Assembly (NCBI GenBank): GCA_014529385.2
Contig: CM043951.1
Location: 109,716,469-109,780,468, forward strand
Reading direction: 5' to 3'
Origin: Adiantum capillus-veneris
Lineage: Eukaryota > Streptophyta > Polypodiopsida > Polypodiales > Pteridaceae
DNA: 64,000 bases
Position 1 is the first letter of the stretch, and each line of letters opens with the position of its first letter. Below are positions 11,241-23,888 of this stretch, in pieces. Position numbers and translations under genes: made by a program. The notes beneath the pieces are model-generated. The model worked only from the letters and a program-made list of their open reading frames with translations. It did no database searches and had not been told where the DNA came from.

Positions 11241-13237
11241 GACCCACTATCGCTGGAACCTTCACCCCTCACCATCTCCTGAAGTGTTTTAGACCGCAGT
11301 TGGCACTGCACGAAGTTCCCTCGTCATTTTCAAAACACTTCCACACAGCAACTGTCCGCCCCCTCGCTACCGAGCGTTTTGCAACGTCACTTTCCACAGG
11401 CAGCCTCCCCTTGGCGACAGACATTCCCACTACGCTTTGGAACATCGGCATTCATTGAGCTCCCCCCCCCCCAATCCCTTGCTTTTTGACAGCTCTTTGA
11501 ACGCCACCACTACCCGCTCCCCGATTTACTATGTCTTAAAACGCTACCCATGGCGGCACTCGTTGATAACGGCGACAAGCCTCCCCTTCTTTGGCAATGA
11601 CAATTAGACATCACACTATGACCCAACATTTTGAAACGTTGTGCGCCAGCAATGTTGGACGACATTTGTCTGCTGAAAGGATTAAAGTCTGCCACCATAC
11701 AGAAAGTCGTGCAATGATTTGGAGGAGTGTCTTGGGAGTTGAAGAAGTGGGAACGGTTCAAGAGAGGGCGAGGCAGAGTTTTGATCCGTGGAGCCTTGAT
11801 TTGTTCAAGAGCTCCCACACAGCAATTTCAAGGCGGATTGTAGTGAGTGCGGCGTGTCTTGGGAAATTTTTATTGGCTTGTATGGAATTCTTAGACATTG
11901 CTATGCACAGTTTATTCCGGATCTTTGAATTTGTTCAAGGCGTACCATAGGGCAAACGTGCGGAGCAACTATCGGCGATAGAGTTTCGGATTTCAGAGAG
12001 GGATATCAGATTGTGTGGAGCCCATTGCGCATGGAGTTTCCTTTGCGGTGGTATTGAATCGGCTTGGATCTTTTTTGGCCTGGTTTGTACAGCCATTTTT
12101 TGAACTACGAGAAGGTACTCGATTACCCGACCTTGGAGCTTCAATATGTCCTTACCTTGCTCGAGGCGCAACAACATCGACTAAAGCAAACCAAAAGCTA
12201 TGGATAACGGATTTTCAACCATGCATTTAGCGGCCTATGCACCGGCTCAGCTCTCAAGGAACCCAAGAAACTATTTGGCTCGAGTTTATGAAGTCAAAAG
12301 CAACTGGAGGAGTTCGCTAGAGGACAACGACAAAGGTCTGTTGGACAAGGATGGCAGAACGAGTACTTAGTTAGCTGCCTCGGTACCCAAGAACTCACAA
12401 ATAGACAACGACAAAGGAAAGCTAGACAGAGATTACGGTAATAAAGATTTGATAGAGGAGATCGATATGACACTCGTGGCGGTGGCCACAGAGGCCTCGA
12501 CCTCAAATATCTAGTCGATTGGCAAGTGTCACCACTAGCTTCAGCCACAGAGAGGCTTGTGAGTGGCAGAGAGGGCAAGCAATCAATGCTCTCTATAATT
12601 AATTTGGACCCTTGTGTTGGAGTTCAATTTATTGGTGTTTGGATTCGTAGGTCGGAGATCAATGCACATGCATCTGGCAGGGAACCAATCAGACATCTAA
12701 AACACTGTGGATGGGCTAGCCAACTCATTGTTGTTGGTCAGATTATGGGCACGATGTGTTCCAATGGTTCATTATCTTGGAGTATTATATTTTGGACGTG
12801 ATGTGTTCACAATTTAGGAATGGGATTACTGGACATAGTATGGTCTACAAATAAAAGTTTCTACAAAGGAAACCGATGCTCAAGATAGCAATACTTTTAG
12901 GTACAAAATTGAGGAGAGCATCACCGAGGTATCTCAAGTAGTCCAAGGCCTTCTATTGGAGTCTGCATGGTAGCTTCTTCATCGACTTGGTCTCACTATT
13001 GGTATCCACTATGAGCTGCAGAGAGGGTGTTAAAGTTTAGGCATCTCAAGTGAACTGTCCCATGTGATCCCATTATTTAGTTTGGCTTTTAGGTATTTAT
13101 TTTAATTATTTTCTTATGTCTTGGGTAGGGCAATTTACTAGGATTTCTATATAATCAACCTCTTGCCTCCATTGTATACACATTCAATTATCCATTGCCA
13201 AGGTTGATTGTTTCAAGGGACTCTCTCTCTTGTTATC

Positions 13238-13295
<58 letters not shown>

Positions 13296-13324
13296 GCTCA
13301 GTCCTCTTGGTCTCTTCGCTTTTG
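11241..13324 (+). mobile_element. Family C copy 1: partial internal region plus LTR
   Basis: Starts abruptly at TGTGACCCAC, a point about 110 bp inside the family C internal region, just after element A. It continues through the GCGTTTTGAAACGC-rich segment (here degenerate), the weakly conserved ORF and the 3' segment, then an LTR at 13028. The PBS and 5' LTR are missing. The right LTR end is replaced by unrelated sequence at about 13325. Confidence 0.75.
13028..13324 (+). repeat. Family C LTR (copy 1, 3' end truncated)
   Basis: Begins TGTTAAAGTTTAGGCATC after the purine-rich GCAGAGAGGG. Contains CTATATAA (about 13148-13155) and a CT run at 13221-13293. The usual end GACTTTGACA is lost; the sequence changes after CTTCGCTTTT. 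Confidence 0.8.
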
Positions 13325-16300
13325 ATTTCAAGAACTGGGCAATGCGAGTAGGAAAGCACCTGGCCTTTCACTGTAAGGATTCGTAGCAAAATTAAGCAAG
13401 GCGTTGATGATTTGAAGCCAAAAACACACTCAAATAGAACAAAACTCCAGCCATGAAAGCTCCACATTAAAAAATAACCAATACTAACTGAAAACTCTTG
13501 TGTGTGTGAAGATTAGGTATTGCCTCGCTCCCAATTGCACAAATGCAGTGCTCATTCAACCTGTTAAAAACCCTAAAACGACGCTTCAATTTCTTGTTGT
13601 GACCATTTTATGGAATCTTCAGTACTTCATTGGAGAATCCTAGGTAGTAATTTGAGGAGGGGAAACCTTAATTGGAGGCCTCACAACCTTGAACATGTAG
13701 TGGAAGTAGCACGGGACTGCACTAGCACCTTGTAATGGAATGGCTGTATCTCCTTGATTATATGCCCAACTGAGCTCATTCTTGGCTGTAAAACTTTCCC
13801 CTCAGCTTGAGCAAAAACGGAACCGTTGTTGATATGGAATTTTGAGCCATTTTTTGCTATTTTTGGCCATTGTATGACCATTTTTGCCCAAAAATGCCTT
13901 TCTTTGTCCGTAAAATGCCATAACGAGCTCGGAAAAATCCCAAAATTTGTGGAAAAATCCCATTGGGCTCAAATTTCATGTTGAAACTTATTTTTCTACT
14001 TGATAAGCACTCTGGACACGTCTTTTAGCCCGCATATGAAACCTGCTATTTTTGAACGAGATTGTCCGCATTGAACTTTCTAGGCAAAACGAGCGTTCCA
14101 CTTCGATACACTTGACATTTGTACATTTCTAAAGAAAAATTGGAATATATTTATGTGAAAAGACATGCCATAGTGCCACGTCTAGGGGCTCACCTGCCTC
14201 GTAAGGTATGTACACAACTGCAACCGTGGCATCTATTTTTGCATATATCAGACTATGTACATCATAGCATTTGGTCCCACATAGCAAAAGCATTGAGATT
14301 GAGGTAGATATTTTAGTTTCACATTATGCACGTGCCACTGCACGACATTCACCCCCTTTAAACCTGCACATCCTCCGGAATGTGCCATACATATGTTTTG
14401 CACGTTCAATCTTCATTTAAGTCAACATACATATCAATTTAATCATCACTTGCAACGAAGTCGAGTGCATCATCATCTCTTTCTTCATCTTCATCCATGA
14501 AATTTTCATCAGAGCCTTCATTTTGACTCTCGTGTGAATGAAAGGGATTTGTATCACCTTTCTTTTGAATAACTTGATTCTTTTCCCTGCGATGGGAATG
14601 TTCATTTCTGTTCCGTCCAACTCATGCAAGTTATAAGCTGCATTTCCATGTACATGTTGAACCACATAAGGACCAAACCATCGCTTTGAAAGATTTCTTA
14701 TTGTTGAATGTTGGTTGTCAAGACTGTTTTCATACATCAACACCCACCTTCCTCAATAGCTTTAGGTCTGAGGCTATGCCTCTTATCAAGTCTGTCTTTA
14801 TTCTTTAACCTTGCATCTTCCAATCGGGCTACTGAAATCTCAATATCTTGGGGCCTTCTTCCTAACTATTTTATGCGCAAAGCAAGAAGGTTTTCCCGAC
14901 TCATTCTATTTTCCCGAGGCAATACATTCCATGTGGGAATTACATCCTCAATTGGCATTATAGGTTTGTGACCATACATCAACTCGAAAGGCATATAACC
15001 AGGAACTGAGCTATGAGTTGTACGATCAACCCATAAAGCATAAGGCAATAACCTAGGCCGGTCTTCCATTTTACGTTTTGTAGGCCTTAGCCAAAGCTTC
15101 AATGATAGGAGGATGTCCACGCTCTGATTTTCGATTTCCCTTCAGGATTATATGCAGTAGTGAGAGCAAGTTTAATGCCCAACCTAGAGAAAACCAACTC
15201 ACCCCTGTCTGCTGTTATTTTCCCAACACATCCATAATCGCTAATTACATCATCCAAGAGGAACTTACACACCCCTTCTTTGCTTTTTGTTATTAGAGCA
15301 CGGTCTTCAACTTGGTTGGTTGAGTCTTCTCGTGCAAGCACTATTTATCTCATTTTCCATAAGCTCAATGGCATTGTAACTAGACTCTCTACCCACTTAT
15401 AATGCATGGCCAATGGGAAAGTAGGGTGCAACCCGTCACGATGACGTACATTTGAATACATTTGACAGGTTTCACAAGACTCCACAAAGTGAGATACATC
15501 TTTATACATACCTTTCCACCAATAACTCTCTTTAATTTTAGTAAAGGTGGCTCATATGGCTTTATGTACAACATAAAGACTCTCATGAAACTTTTTCATA
15601 AGATCATTTTGGCATCCTTATCATTCACGACTCTGAAGGGCATTCCATTTCTTTTTTTTGGACGCTCCATAAGTACCCATATTTCAAAAAGTATCCATAG
15701 GCCTTTCTCCGTATTCTTTTGAACTCTTGATCAGTCCACCCTTCTTGCCTTGTCAAAGTGCTCAGATAGCGTCCAATGAGCAACCAGTCACCTTGATATA
15801 GGTCCTCTGTAAATGACTCAAGTGCATTTGACAGGCAAACAAGATCACCCTTGGCATGAGAGATACTATAGAATTGTGTGCCTACATCATCACCCTTGAC
15901 AACCATGTCTTCTTCATTTTTATACCTTGCTCTCGAAAGCATATCCGCAACTCGATCTTTTTCCCTTGCAATATGCTTAACTTTTGGATTTAAGGACTTC
16001 ATGTAGGTAATCCATCTCAACATAGCAATGTTGGGAGTTGAGCAGCTTGTGATCATTCCAAGAAGGGGTAGACAATCAGTCTCCACTATTACATTTGCTC
16101 CTATCAAATACTCTTTATCGCATTTTAGTGTTGTGACTACCCCCCATAACTCTCTTTTTACTTGTGGATAGTTTTGTTGATGAGCACGTAGGACTTTTTC
16201 TCCACATCTCACCATATATTGCTTGCCATCATCATCATCTTGCCCAATCACCCATCCAATTCCTGTGGGGCTAGTATCCACTGTCACAATTACATATCTT

Positions 16301-16560
16301 CCACATTCATATTTTATTTACCTCAAAGTTGGATACATAAGCAACAGCTTCTTAAATTTTCTCATGGCATGGCTATGCATTTCTTCCCATTGAAACTTTT
16401 GGTTCTTTCTCAAAAGTTGATACAAAGTTCTGCCACATGCGCATAATGTGGAATCTAGATAACATAAAACACACATGCACCCAAGACCCTTCAAACCTCA
16501 GTTACATTAATACATGTCTCTTTCATTCTTTGAATCACATTAATATTTGCTAGACAAGGC
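13325..16560 (-). mobile_element. Element E: decayed gypsy element with 3' LTR, minus strand
   Basis: Read on the minus strand: the end of RT, RNase H, integrase, then a purine tract (TTTAAAGGGGGTGAA) and a TGTCGTGCAG LTR start at 14347 running left. No right-hand LTR is present: RT breaks off near 16450-16560 where family C sequence resumes. The left end of the LTR is not fixed. The element replaces the end of a C LTR plus the first part of the C internal region. Confidence 0.65.
14417..16450 (-). pseudogene. Element E pol remnant: RT end, RNase H, integrase
   Basis: Minus strand. The RT thumb end (QKFQWEEMHSHAMRKFKKLL) lies at about 16330-16440. RNase H follows at 15625-16287 with TVDTSPTGIGWVIG, KRELWGVV and ETDCLPLL, carrying the expected D, E and D. 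The integrase zinc-binding region is at 15389-15586 in shifted frame (CETCQ). Core fragments at 15099-15341 include KITADRGELVF and TTAYNPEGKSK, then 14866-15120 with PFELMYGHKPIMPIEDV. The C-terminal part at 14417-14743 has RWFGPYVVQHVHGNAAYNL. At least three frameshifts separate the pieces, so it is a clear pseudogene. It is distinct from elements A, B, D and F. Confidence 0.85.
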
Positions 16561-17740
16561 CTTCTACCATACGACAATTGTCCCCTCCCTGCCACCGAGC
16601 GTTTTGAAACACCGCTATCCACAAGCAACCTCCCCTTGATGATAGATTTCCCCCCTGTATTTTGAAATGCCGGCAGTCATCGAGCTCCCCTCCCCCTGCC
16701 CCTTGCATTTTGAGACGCACTGTCGACCCCCCCCCCCCCCCCCCCCCCCAGGTTTACTACGTTTTAAAACGCTGCCCCATGGCGGCACTCCTTGACAACG
16801 ACGATAAGCCTCTCATTCTTTGGCAATGACAAATAGCCATCACACTATGACCTAGCATTTTGAAACACTGTGAGCCTGTAGTGTTGGACGACATTTGTCT
16901 GCTGAAAGGATTAAAGTTGGCCACTGTAGAAAAATCCGTGCAATGATTTGGAGGAGTGTCTTGGGAGTTGTAGGAGTGGGAAGAAACGGCTTGGGGAATT
17001 TTTATCGGCTTGTATGGAATTCTTAGACATTGCTATGCACAGTTTATTATGGAGCTTTGGATTTGTTTGAGGCCTACCACAGGGCAAATGTGCGGATAGA
17101 CTTTCGGATTTCAGAGAGGGATATCAGATTGTGCGGAGCCCATTGCATGTGGGGTTCCCTTTGTGGTGGTATTGAATTGGCTTTGATCATTTTTGGCTTG
17201 GTTTGTACGGCCATTTTTTGGAGTGCGATTACCCAACCTTGCAACTTCAATATGTCCCTACCATGCTCGAGGCGCGACGACAACGACAATTGACACCCAA
17301 AAGCACCCAAAAGACCATCTATTTAGCACCCTATGCACCGGCTCACTTCTCAAGGAACCCGACAAATTGTTTAGTTTGAGTTTGTGAAGTCAAAAGCAAA
17401 TGACAAAGCTCGCTAGAGGACAATGACAAAGGGCAATTGAATAAGGATGATAGAACCGGTACTCAGTCAGCTGCCTCGGTACCCGAGAGATATGACCATT
17501 GTCATGATTGGGATTCGATGCTTTGTTTGGCTCGAGAGTTTGAAGCTAGAGGCACAAGTAAGAACTCACACATAGACAAGGACAAAGGCAAAAAAGCTGG
17601 ACAGAGGAGGTCGTCATGGCACTCGTGAGAGTGGCCACATTGACCTCAACGCCAAATTTCTAGTGAAATGACAGGTGTCACCACTAGCTTGAGCCAGAGA
17701 GAGGCTTGTGAGTGGCAGAGAACCGCCGAATGTGATCCCA
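16561..17740 (+). mobile_element. Family C copy 2: internal fragment
   Basis: Matches the family C internal region from about 190 bp after the PBS to near its 3' part (GAGAGGCTTGTGAGTGGCAG). It then jumps to a few bases resembling C LTR text (AATGTGATCCCAT) and stops where the element B LTR starts. A poly-C run lies at about 16727-16750. Confidence 0.7.
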
Positions 17741-18634
17741 TGTTTGGTGGACGAAGCTGCGGTTTCCAGAGAAGGAGTCACATTTTAGTGGGAAATCCTT
17801 GTAAAATTCTTTTGTAAGAGAGCATCTCTAAGACAAGAACTTGTAATTTATGATTACTTTTCTGGGAGCAATTGTATATTAGAGAGCCAGTTAGAAGTTT
17901 AGGAGCTTTTGGTCGGACAAGCCATTTGTAAAGACCTAAACTATAAAGGTCAAGTTTTGTAGGTTATCATATTTCATGGGAAGTTTGAAGAAACGGTGTA
18001 CGTACTGAGAGATATCTCTTCCTCCAACTTGTAATTATTGCTACTGTGGCTACGGTAATCCAAATTCAGATTCGTTTATTGCATTGTGTTCCTCTTACTT
18101 TGCTCTTTTATTCAAGTGTAAGCATTCAAGATTCGGTGTAAGTTTTCAACTACGTGTTTGGAGCTTTAAATCGCTATTTTGAGTGCTTTATGCGTATTTT
18201 ATGTTGTTTTGATCCTAGGAGAGGCTTTAGGGACCCTAAAACGACCCTTTAGGATCATCTGTTTACTGTTTTTGCTTACTTTGGGACGAACGATCGCGAT
18301 CCATGTACCTACCCAAAATGCTATGACAGTGATAGGATAGATTCTAAATAGTCTCCTGTAGCTTCACTTCAAGTTTCCTGCGAATCCGATATGATTCGCA
18401 TGGTAAATGAGCGTGATGACTGTAGAGTTGCGTAGAAGGACATAGACAGATTACTTGGCTTTAGTGCGTATGATTTGCTTGCAGAGTTAGTATTTGCATC
18501 TCATTGAGTTCACTTCATTAGGAATGACACCCTTGTGAGTTTCCATGCCTCCTTGGTCACTTCCCTTGTATTGATATTTTATGTTGATGCGTGAGAGCTA
18601 TGCTATGGACGTCCGTCGCGACGACCCGCAAACA
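17741..18634 (+). repeat. Element B 5' LTR
   Basis: Starts TGTTTGGTGGACGAAGC and ends ACCCGCAAACA, directly before the PBS (894 bp). The first 572 bp match the 3' LTR at 28987-29573. It contains one dyad core CGATCGCGATC at 18291. Confidence 0.85.
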
Positions 18635-18635
18635 T

Positions 18636-18653
18636 TTGCGCCGCTGTCGGGGA
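18636..18653 (+). other. Element B primer-binding site (tRNA-Asp type, degenerate)
   Basis: TTGCGCCGCTGTCGGGGA differs at three positions from TGGCGCCGTTGCCGGGGA, the complement of the plant tRNA-Asp 3' end used by many Tat/Athila-type elements. It lies one base after the LTR end. Confidence 0.7.
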
Positions 18654-19153
18654 ATGCACCTTAGGTAATGAGTGACCGAGTGCGCAGTTAGCTTCCTTAA
18701 AAGAAGATCAATCCACAAATCCATTTTACACCTCAATTAGGCTGCTAGACAGGGGTTTAGAGTTTAGTGGAGTCTAGAGTCTGTGGACTGGCTAGATCCT
18801 CTCTTAGGAGATTTAGGGAGCTGAGTGAGAGTGTTCAAAGCATTTTTGCTCTTCAATTTCTCTAATTCGATTGAGTACTGAAATCTTACCCGAAATCCGT
18901 CTTGTTTGTTTTGTTCCTTCATTTCTGTACTTAGGAGTAGGATAAGTAATTTACAGTCTAGTCAGATTTGGGGCAAAAGTTAGAGTCGAGAAACTAGGAA
19001 ACCATAACTTTGGCAAAAAGGCCATAAAACTCTGAAATTTAGAAAATCTGACCAAACAGGGTTGATATTGATTCAAATCACCAAGTGGTAGCACAAAACA
19101 CTGTAAAACACTTGTGAGAGGGAGCAGACTAAATTTCATCAGATTTCGCTCAT

Positions 19154-19177
19154 GTACTACGATCGCGATCGGTGTAC
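19154..19177. repeat. Element B dyad motif, leader copy 1
   Basis: GTAC-TA-CGATCGCGATCG-GT-GTAC: a 12-bp perfect palindrome inside an outer GTAC pair. Confidence 0.9.
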
Positions 19178-19424
19178 CTCTGTGTCAGAATTGGACTAGA
19201 ATTGTTGTGTGCCTTCCTGATAAGATTCTAAATAAGTTTGTCTAAAGCAACCACACCCAGAAACATCAAAAATCAAGAAAATCAGGCTACTTGGGTAAAA
19301 CTAGCCTAACAACCCAAAAAGTGCAAATCTTGGCTTTTAGTGATCCAAATGCTAAGTGTAGGGGGAAATAACCTCAAAACACCTTTGCCAACAAGCACAC
19401 CAAAATTGGTCTAATTTGGGAATT

Positions 19425-19448
19425 GTACTACGATTGCGATCGGTGTAC
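19425..19448. repeat. Element B dyad motif, leader copy 2
   Basis: Same motif with one C to T change (CGATTGCGATCG); 271 bp after copy 1. Confidence 0.9.
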
Positions 19449-19860
19449 CTACGATTTTGACCAGATTTCATCTGTGAGATCCTTAGGTGTATATAAACAT
19501 AAAAGTATACAGGACCAAGAGCCAAAAACCTCAAAATACCTGTCAAATCATCTGAGTATTGATTCAAGTCGGAAATTGATATACTGACATAGAAATTGAC
19601 TTTCATCAGGATCATATACATCAAATTGGATATAGACTATACAGAGGGAGAGCATGTACACAGTACAACCCCAGATAGCTTTTATATCCCAAAACAAACA
19701 CCAAAATCAAGTCAAACTGACAGATTCAGAAAAACATACATTTCTAACCAAGAACTGGTAAAAGCTTGACTTTTTGGGGTTTGAATACAAAAGTATTTGG
19801 TGGGTAGCCTTAAAATATCCTAGTGAACAAGCTGGTGAAATTTCATCAAATTTGGGCACT

Positions 19861-19884
19861 GTACTACGATCGCGATCGGTGTAT
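19861..19884. repeat. Element B dyad motif, leader copy 3
   Basis: Core perfect; outer right arm GTAT instead of GTAC. 436 bp after copy 2. Confidence 0.9.
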
Positions 19885-20364
19885 CTAAGTGCCAGATTTG
19901 ACTCAGTTTTGACCTGCTCATAGACCTAGACTATTTAAGATATCAGGAGTTGTCAAAACCCAAATTGGACATACTGTCAATAATCTGCAAGCAAAATTGT
20001 GTTGAAGTTGTTGTGAAGTTGTTAAATCTGCTGACAGTTGGAATGATACAGTGATCTCATAGCCATCAAGTGTATTCATTTGCAGAGACCGATCAAGTAA
20101 CAATCCATGCAGTCGTGAGAGTTGGAAGATCACTCCATCTCCACGTAAGAGGTCTGGATTCAATTGGTAAATTCCACTTTCTTCATGTTTTTGAGATCGG
20201 GAAAACAAATCAACAACCAACATCGAAATTTAGCGGATAAAGCAAGTGTTTTATCAACGGAGGAGAGTGTAAACCAAGGTGTAGTACGAACGTTAGAGCC
20301 GATCCCTGAAGAAAGTATTTCCGATACTTCTTCAGAGAGATCTTAAGAGTATTTTACAGAACAC

Positions 20365-20844
20365 TTGGGATATTTAAACCTAAACAAAAGAGAAAACATG
20401 GCTGCAGGACCATCAAACCCTTCGACCACAATGAAGCTATTGTTCATCAAGTATCAGTATGACAACAAGCAAGGTGCCAAGATCTACAAAGATGGTATGG
20501 ACCGCTACTATGTGAAAATAGAAGATAGACCAAGTGAGTTCATGGACTTAGTTCTTGTGAGCTATAGCGGAGATAGGTACCTAGATGACGAAGGTATCAT
20601 GTACTTGGTAGTCCCAAATCCTAACATTGTGGACAAGTAGGGATTGATCGGCACGAAAGCCAAAGTAGATGAGGAACCTAAGGAGAAAGCACCAACAATG
20701 AGCTTCCCTAATGCGAGGTTAAGGCGAGAAAACGAAACTTTGAGAGTCAACATAGACAACGTCTACGTAGGGTTATACAAGTATATAATAATGGAGAGGA
20801 AGATCTCTATTATAGATGCGAGGAACCCTACGTCGGAGAGTTGA
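20365..20844 (+). pseudogene. Element B N-terminal gag-region ORF
   Basis: A frame with a single TAG (20638-20640) and a TGA end (20842-20844). A plausible start is the ATG at 20398 (MAAGPSNPSTTMKLL). The product is charged, with a FIKYQYDNKQGAKIYKDG segment and, after the stop, a short amphipathic stretch (NARLRRENETLRVNIDNV). No known domain recognised. Position between leader and gag suggests an N-terminal gag or accessory segment of the same polyprotein, now broken by the stop and downstream frame changes. Confidence 0.5.
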
Positions 20845-20950
20845 CAGAGCGAAAAAGACTTTATGTCTTCACCTACACAGAGGGATGAGAAACAAAAATC
20901 GTCGCATACGCAAATATGGAAGATGATACACAACAATCGATAAAAAGGAG

Positions 20951-21418
20951 TTGAAAGGATATACGTACTTCGGGGGACCACTCCACCAGTATTATGTCAC
21001 TCCAAGCCCATGGAGACCAGCACCTACAAATGTCATGCCAGACCCGATGGCAACATGTGGAGAGAGGACTCATGTAGCTGATTCTTTTAGTCAACCTCAG
21101 TATTCTATGCCAAACCCCATGGGAACGTTACATCCCAGAGTGTCAATATCTACGAATCGAGGTAGTGCGGTTCCTATCTCTACACATATCACAATAGGTC
21201 CGACATTTGCAACCACACCGTCACATTTGCCTCCTAGTAGTAGATTCGTGGCAGGGGAGCAAACGAGAGCAACGCACGACATCCATGATGTACGAGAACG
21301 ATTAGGTCGAGACACGGGACCATTGAGATTGGTCGCAAACCATAGACGGATGAGGCCATCCCAAGTAGCGAAGTGCATGCCAAAGAAGTATAGCGGATCA
21401 GGGATTAGGCTTCCATAA
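20951..21418 (+). pseudogene. Element B gag proline/serine-rich segment
   Basis: Open frame rich in Pro, Ser and Thr (YYVTPSPWRPAPTNVMPDPM), ending MPKKYSGSGIRLP shortly before the gag core. It is in another frame than both neighbours, so small indels separate it from the core. The content is like the disordered linker that often precedes the retrotransposon gag domain. No catalytic motif. Not repeated in the downstream gag duplication, which starts at about 21417. Confidence 0.5.
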
Positions 21419-22148
21419 ACCTAAACATCAAAGAGCAGAGCAGGTCACTGATTTCCATACTCAATATGAGGGATTCGGGCTGACCTTGGAAGGGACGGAC
21501 TTAACATGGTTTCAACCTTTGAACCCTGAAACTTGTCCAAATATTGAACATGTATTACGGGAGTTCGCGGAAGAATTCTCAAAACGGAGTATAAAGCATA
21601 ATACTATATCACAGATATATGTTTTTAAACAAAAGGAGAACGAAAAAGTGAAGGAAGCATCCTTGAGATTCAAGCAATACATTGAGAGGTGCCCAAGGAG
21701 AGAATTACCGCAGGACGAGAGATTGTCTGTGCTCTTCATTGAAGGACTTCGAAACGAAACCTTAAAAAAGGACCTTCACTTGAAAGCCTGTAGCACATTT
21801 GAACAGGTTACAAGGGAAGCGTTATATCTTGTTGATAACTGCAAAGCATATGGGGAAGTGTCAGAGGATAATGATTCAGTAACCAGTGGCTCTTCATCTA
21901 TTAAGAGTGAACCCTCTACCAAGAAAGATGCTCAGGCTTCTTTGATGCTGACAGCTGACCAAATGATAGAGGAAGTAATGAAGAGAATGCAGCAACATAT
22001 GAGATCAAATCCAGTGATGAGACAGTCTCAGACAAGAAAATGTGACATATGTGGGAGGGATCACCCAACGTCGTGGTGTACACAACAGCCAAAAGCACCA
22101 GTTGAGAATGGACAAGTACTGAAATGGTGCGCCATAGAGCAAAAATAG
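21417..22148 (+). pseudogene. Element B gag core, copy 1, with first zinc knuckle
   Basis: Retrotransposon gag (capsid-like) domain: LTWFQPLNPETCPNIEHVL near the start, then KVKEASLRFKQYIERCPR and LFIEGLRNETLKKDLH, the helical pattern of the gag family; the product packages element RNA. It is followed by a Ser-rich linker and a zinc knuckle at 22041-22079, CDICGRDHPTSWC, of the shortened form C-x2-C-x3-H-x4-C. A frame change near 22195 separates it from the next segment. This segment is duplicated at 23183-23888 with high nucleotide identity. Confidence 0.85.
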
Positions 22149-22168
22149 ACGAACCGTGGCACGGATGA

Positions 22169-23044
22169 GTGTTTTTACAACAAAAACTATATGAGGGAAA
22201 GCCACCTCCTCCAAGATATCAAGTTGGGTCAAATGTGAATATGGTAGCAGGAGCAGACAGACCTCAACCTATGTTGGGTCAACAACCTCCTTTACCACAA
22301 GAAAATAGGGCCATGATTAGGTATGCTCAACCTTACGAAGCATCACCAGGAACAAATAATACACCTCAAATTTCTTGTTACGAGGAACTGAATGAGCCTT
22401 ACGTAACTGAACTTGAACCACAGATGTACGCAGACGAAGCCTATCAACCATGGGGAAATAACGAGGGTATGGCACCACCAACGTATGTAGCACAACCTTC
22501 GAGGGATCAATATTTGGTGGACAAAAGAACCCTAATGTTCATTGTGAACCAGAACTACAAACCAAGAGGATACCCTAATAGGGCGAGACAACCTATGGGA
22601 TCACCTCCTCAAAATCAACCACCAATTGGACCGTGCTATAGCTGTGGAAGTACAAATCATTGGGAGCGTAGTTGTCCTTTCAAAGGTGAAAGAGTGAAAA
22701 TTTTTGGGTTTTGTGATGGGTGTGGTGTGAATCACATACTGCCAGATTGCCCAAGGAATCCGAACAACAAGGGAAAAGCAACTATGAATATTGTGGGGGT
22801 GTTACCAAGAGCAAGCAGTGGATCAGAAACCGAATCCATGATCCAAATCAATGCGGTAACCAGAGCCCAAGCCAAGGACTTAGAGAAAAACAAACCATTG
22901 GAAGAAAAGGTCGACTTGTCAATATCCACAGAAAACGAGAGTGTATCTGTGAGAACACAGTGGAAATCCTGGAAGGTGAAACGAGACAAAATGAAAGCAA
23001 GAAGGATGAAAACCCAAATTGCCATGAAACGAAAGAGCAACTGA
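22169..23044 (+). pseudogene. Element B gag C-terminal segment with two zinc knuckles
   Basis: Continues gag after a frame change. A Pro/Gln-rich part is followed by two knuckles: CYSCGSTNHWERSC (22634-22675, classical C-x2-C-x4-H-x4-C) and CDGCGVNHILPDC (22712-22750, spacing x2-x3-x4). Then comes INAVTRAQAKDLEKNKP, text like that commonly found between gag and protease in plant gypsy elements. A lysine-rich tail ends at a TGA. No protease follows; instead a second gag copy begins. The first codon is GTG in frame, not a real start. Three knuckles in one gag is unusual. Confidence 0.8.
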
Positions 23045-23182
23045 AACAAGAGAGAGATTGTAAAATTGATGAGGACAACAACAAGCCGAGGAAAGCATCC
23101 TCAGGGGGATCAGTCTTGGTTGAGAAAGTGCTAGAGCCTTTAGATGCTCTATTACAAGCGCATGAAGCAAGGCTAAAAAGAA

Positions 23183-23888
23183 ACCTAAACATCAAAGAGC
23201 ATAGCAGATCACTGATTTTCATACTCAATATGAGGGATTCGGGCTGACCTTGTAAGGGACGGCCTTAACATGGTTTCAACCTTTGAACCCTGAAACTTGT
23301 CCGAATATTGAACATGTATTGCAGGAGTTCGCGGAAGAATTCTCAAAACGGAGTATAAAGCATAATACTATATCACAGGTATATGTTTTTAAACAAAAGG
23401 AGAACGAAAAAGTGAAGGAAGCATCCTTGAGATTCAAGCAATACATTGAGAGGTGCCCAAGGAGAGAATTACCGCAGGACGAGAGATTGTCTGTGCTCTT
23501 CATTGAAGGACTTAGAAACAAAACCTTAAAAAAGGACCTTCACTTGAAAGCCTGTAGCACATTTGAACAGGCTGCAAGGGAAGCGTTATATCTTATTGAT
23601 AACTGCAAATCATATGGGGAAGTGTCAGAGAATACTGATTCAGTAACCAATGGCTCTTCATCTATTAAGAGTGAACCCTCTACCAAGAAAGATGCGCAGG
23701 CTTCTTTGATGCCGACAGCTGACCAAATGATAGAGGAAGTAATGAAGAGAATGCAGCAACATATGAGATCAAATCTGGTGATGAGACAGTCTCAGACGAG
23801 GAAATGTGACATATGTGGGAAGGATCACCCAACGCCGTGGTGTACACAACATCCAAAAGCACCAAAAGCATCAAAGAAGCAAGGCTAA
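23183..23888 (+). pseudogene. Element B gag core, copy 2 (direct duplication)
   Basis: Near-identical repeat of 21417-22110, about 1,766 bp downstream, with the same gag core and knuckle (CDICGKDHPTPWC) and a short divergent tail. The junctions on both sides carry GCAAGGCTAAAA and AAACCTAAACATCAAA, and the segment TTAGATGCTCTATTACAAGC occurs before copy 2 and again after it (at about 23951). This points to unequal exchange or template switching. The open frame is intact across the gag domain. It cannot be expressed as a normal gag-pol because no pol follows. Confidence 0.85.

Larger units (their letters stand above)
18654..20364 (+). other. Element B 5' leader, non-coding, with dyad motifs
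   Basis: 1.7 kb without a supported ORF. It contains dyad motifs at 19154, 19425 and 19861, each followed by related text (CCAGATTT, CTCAG). Confidence 0.6.
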
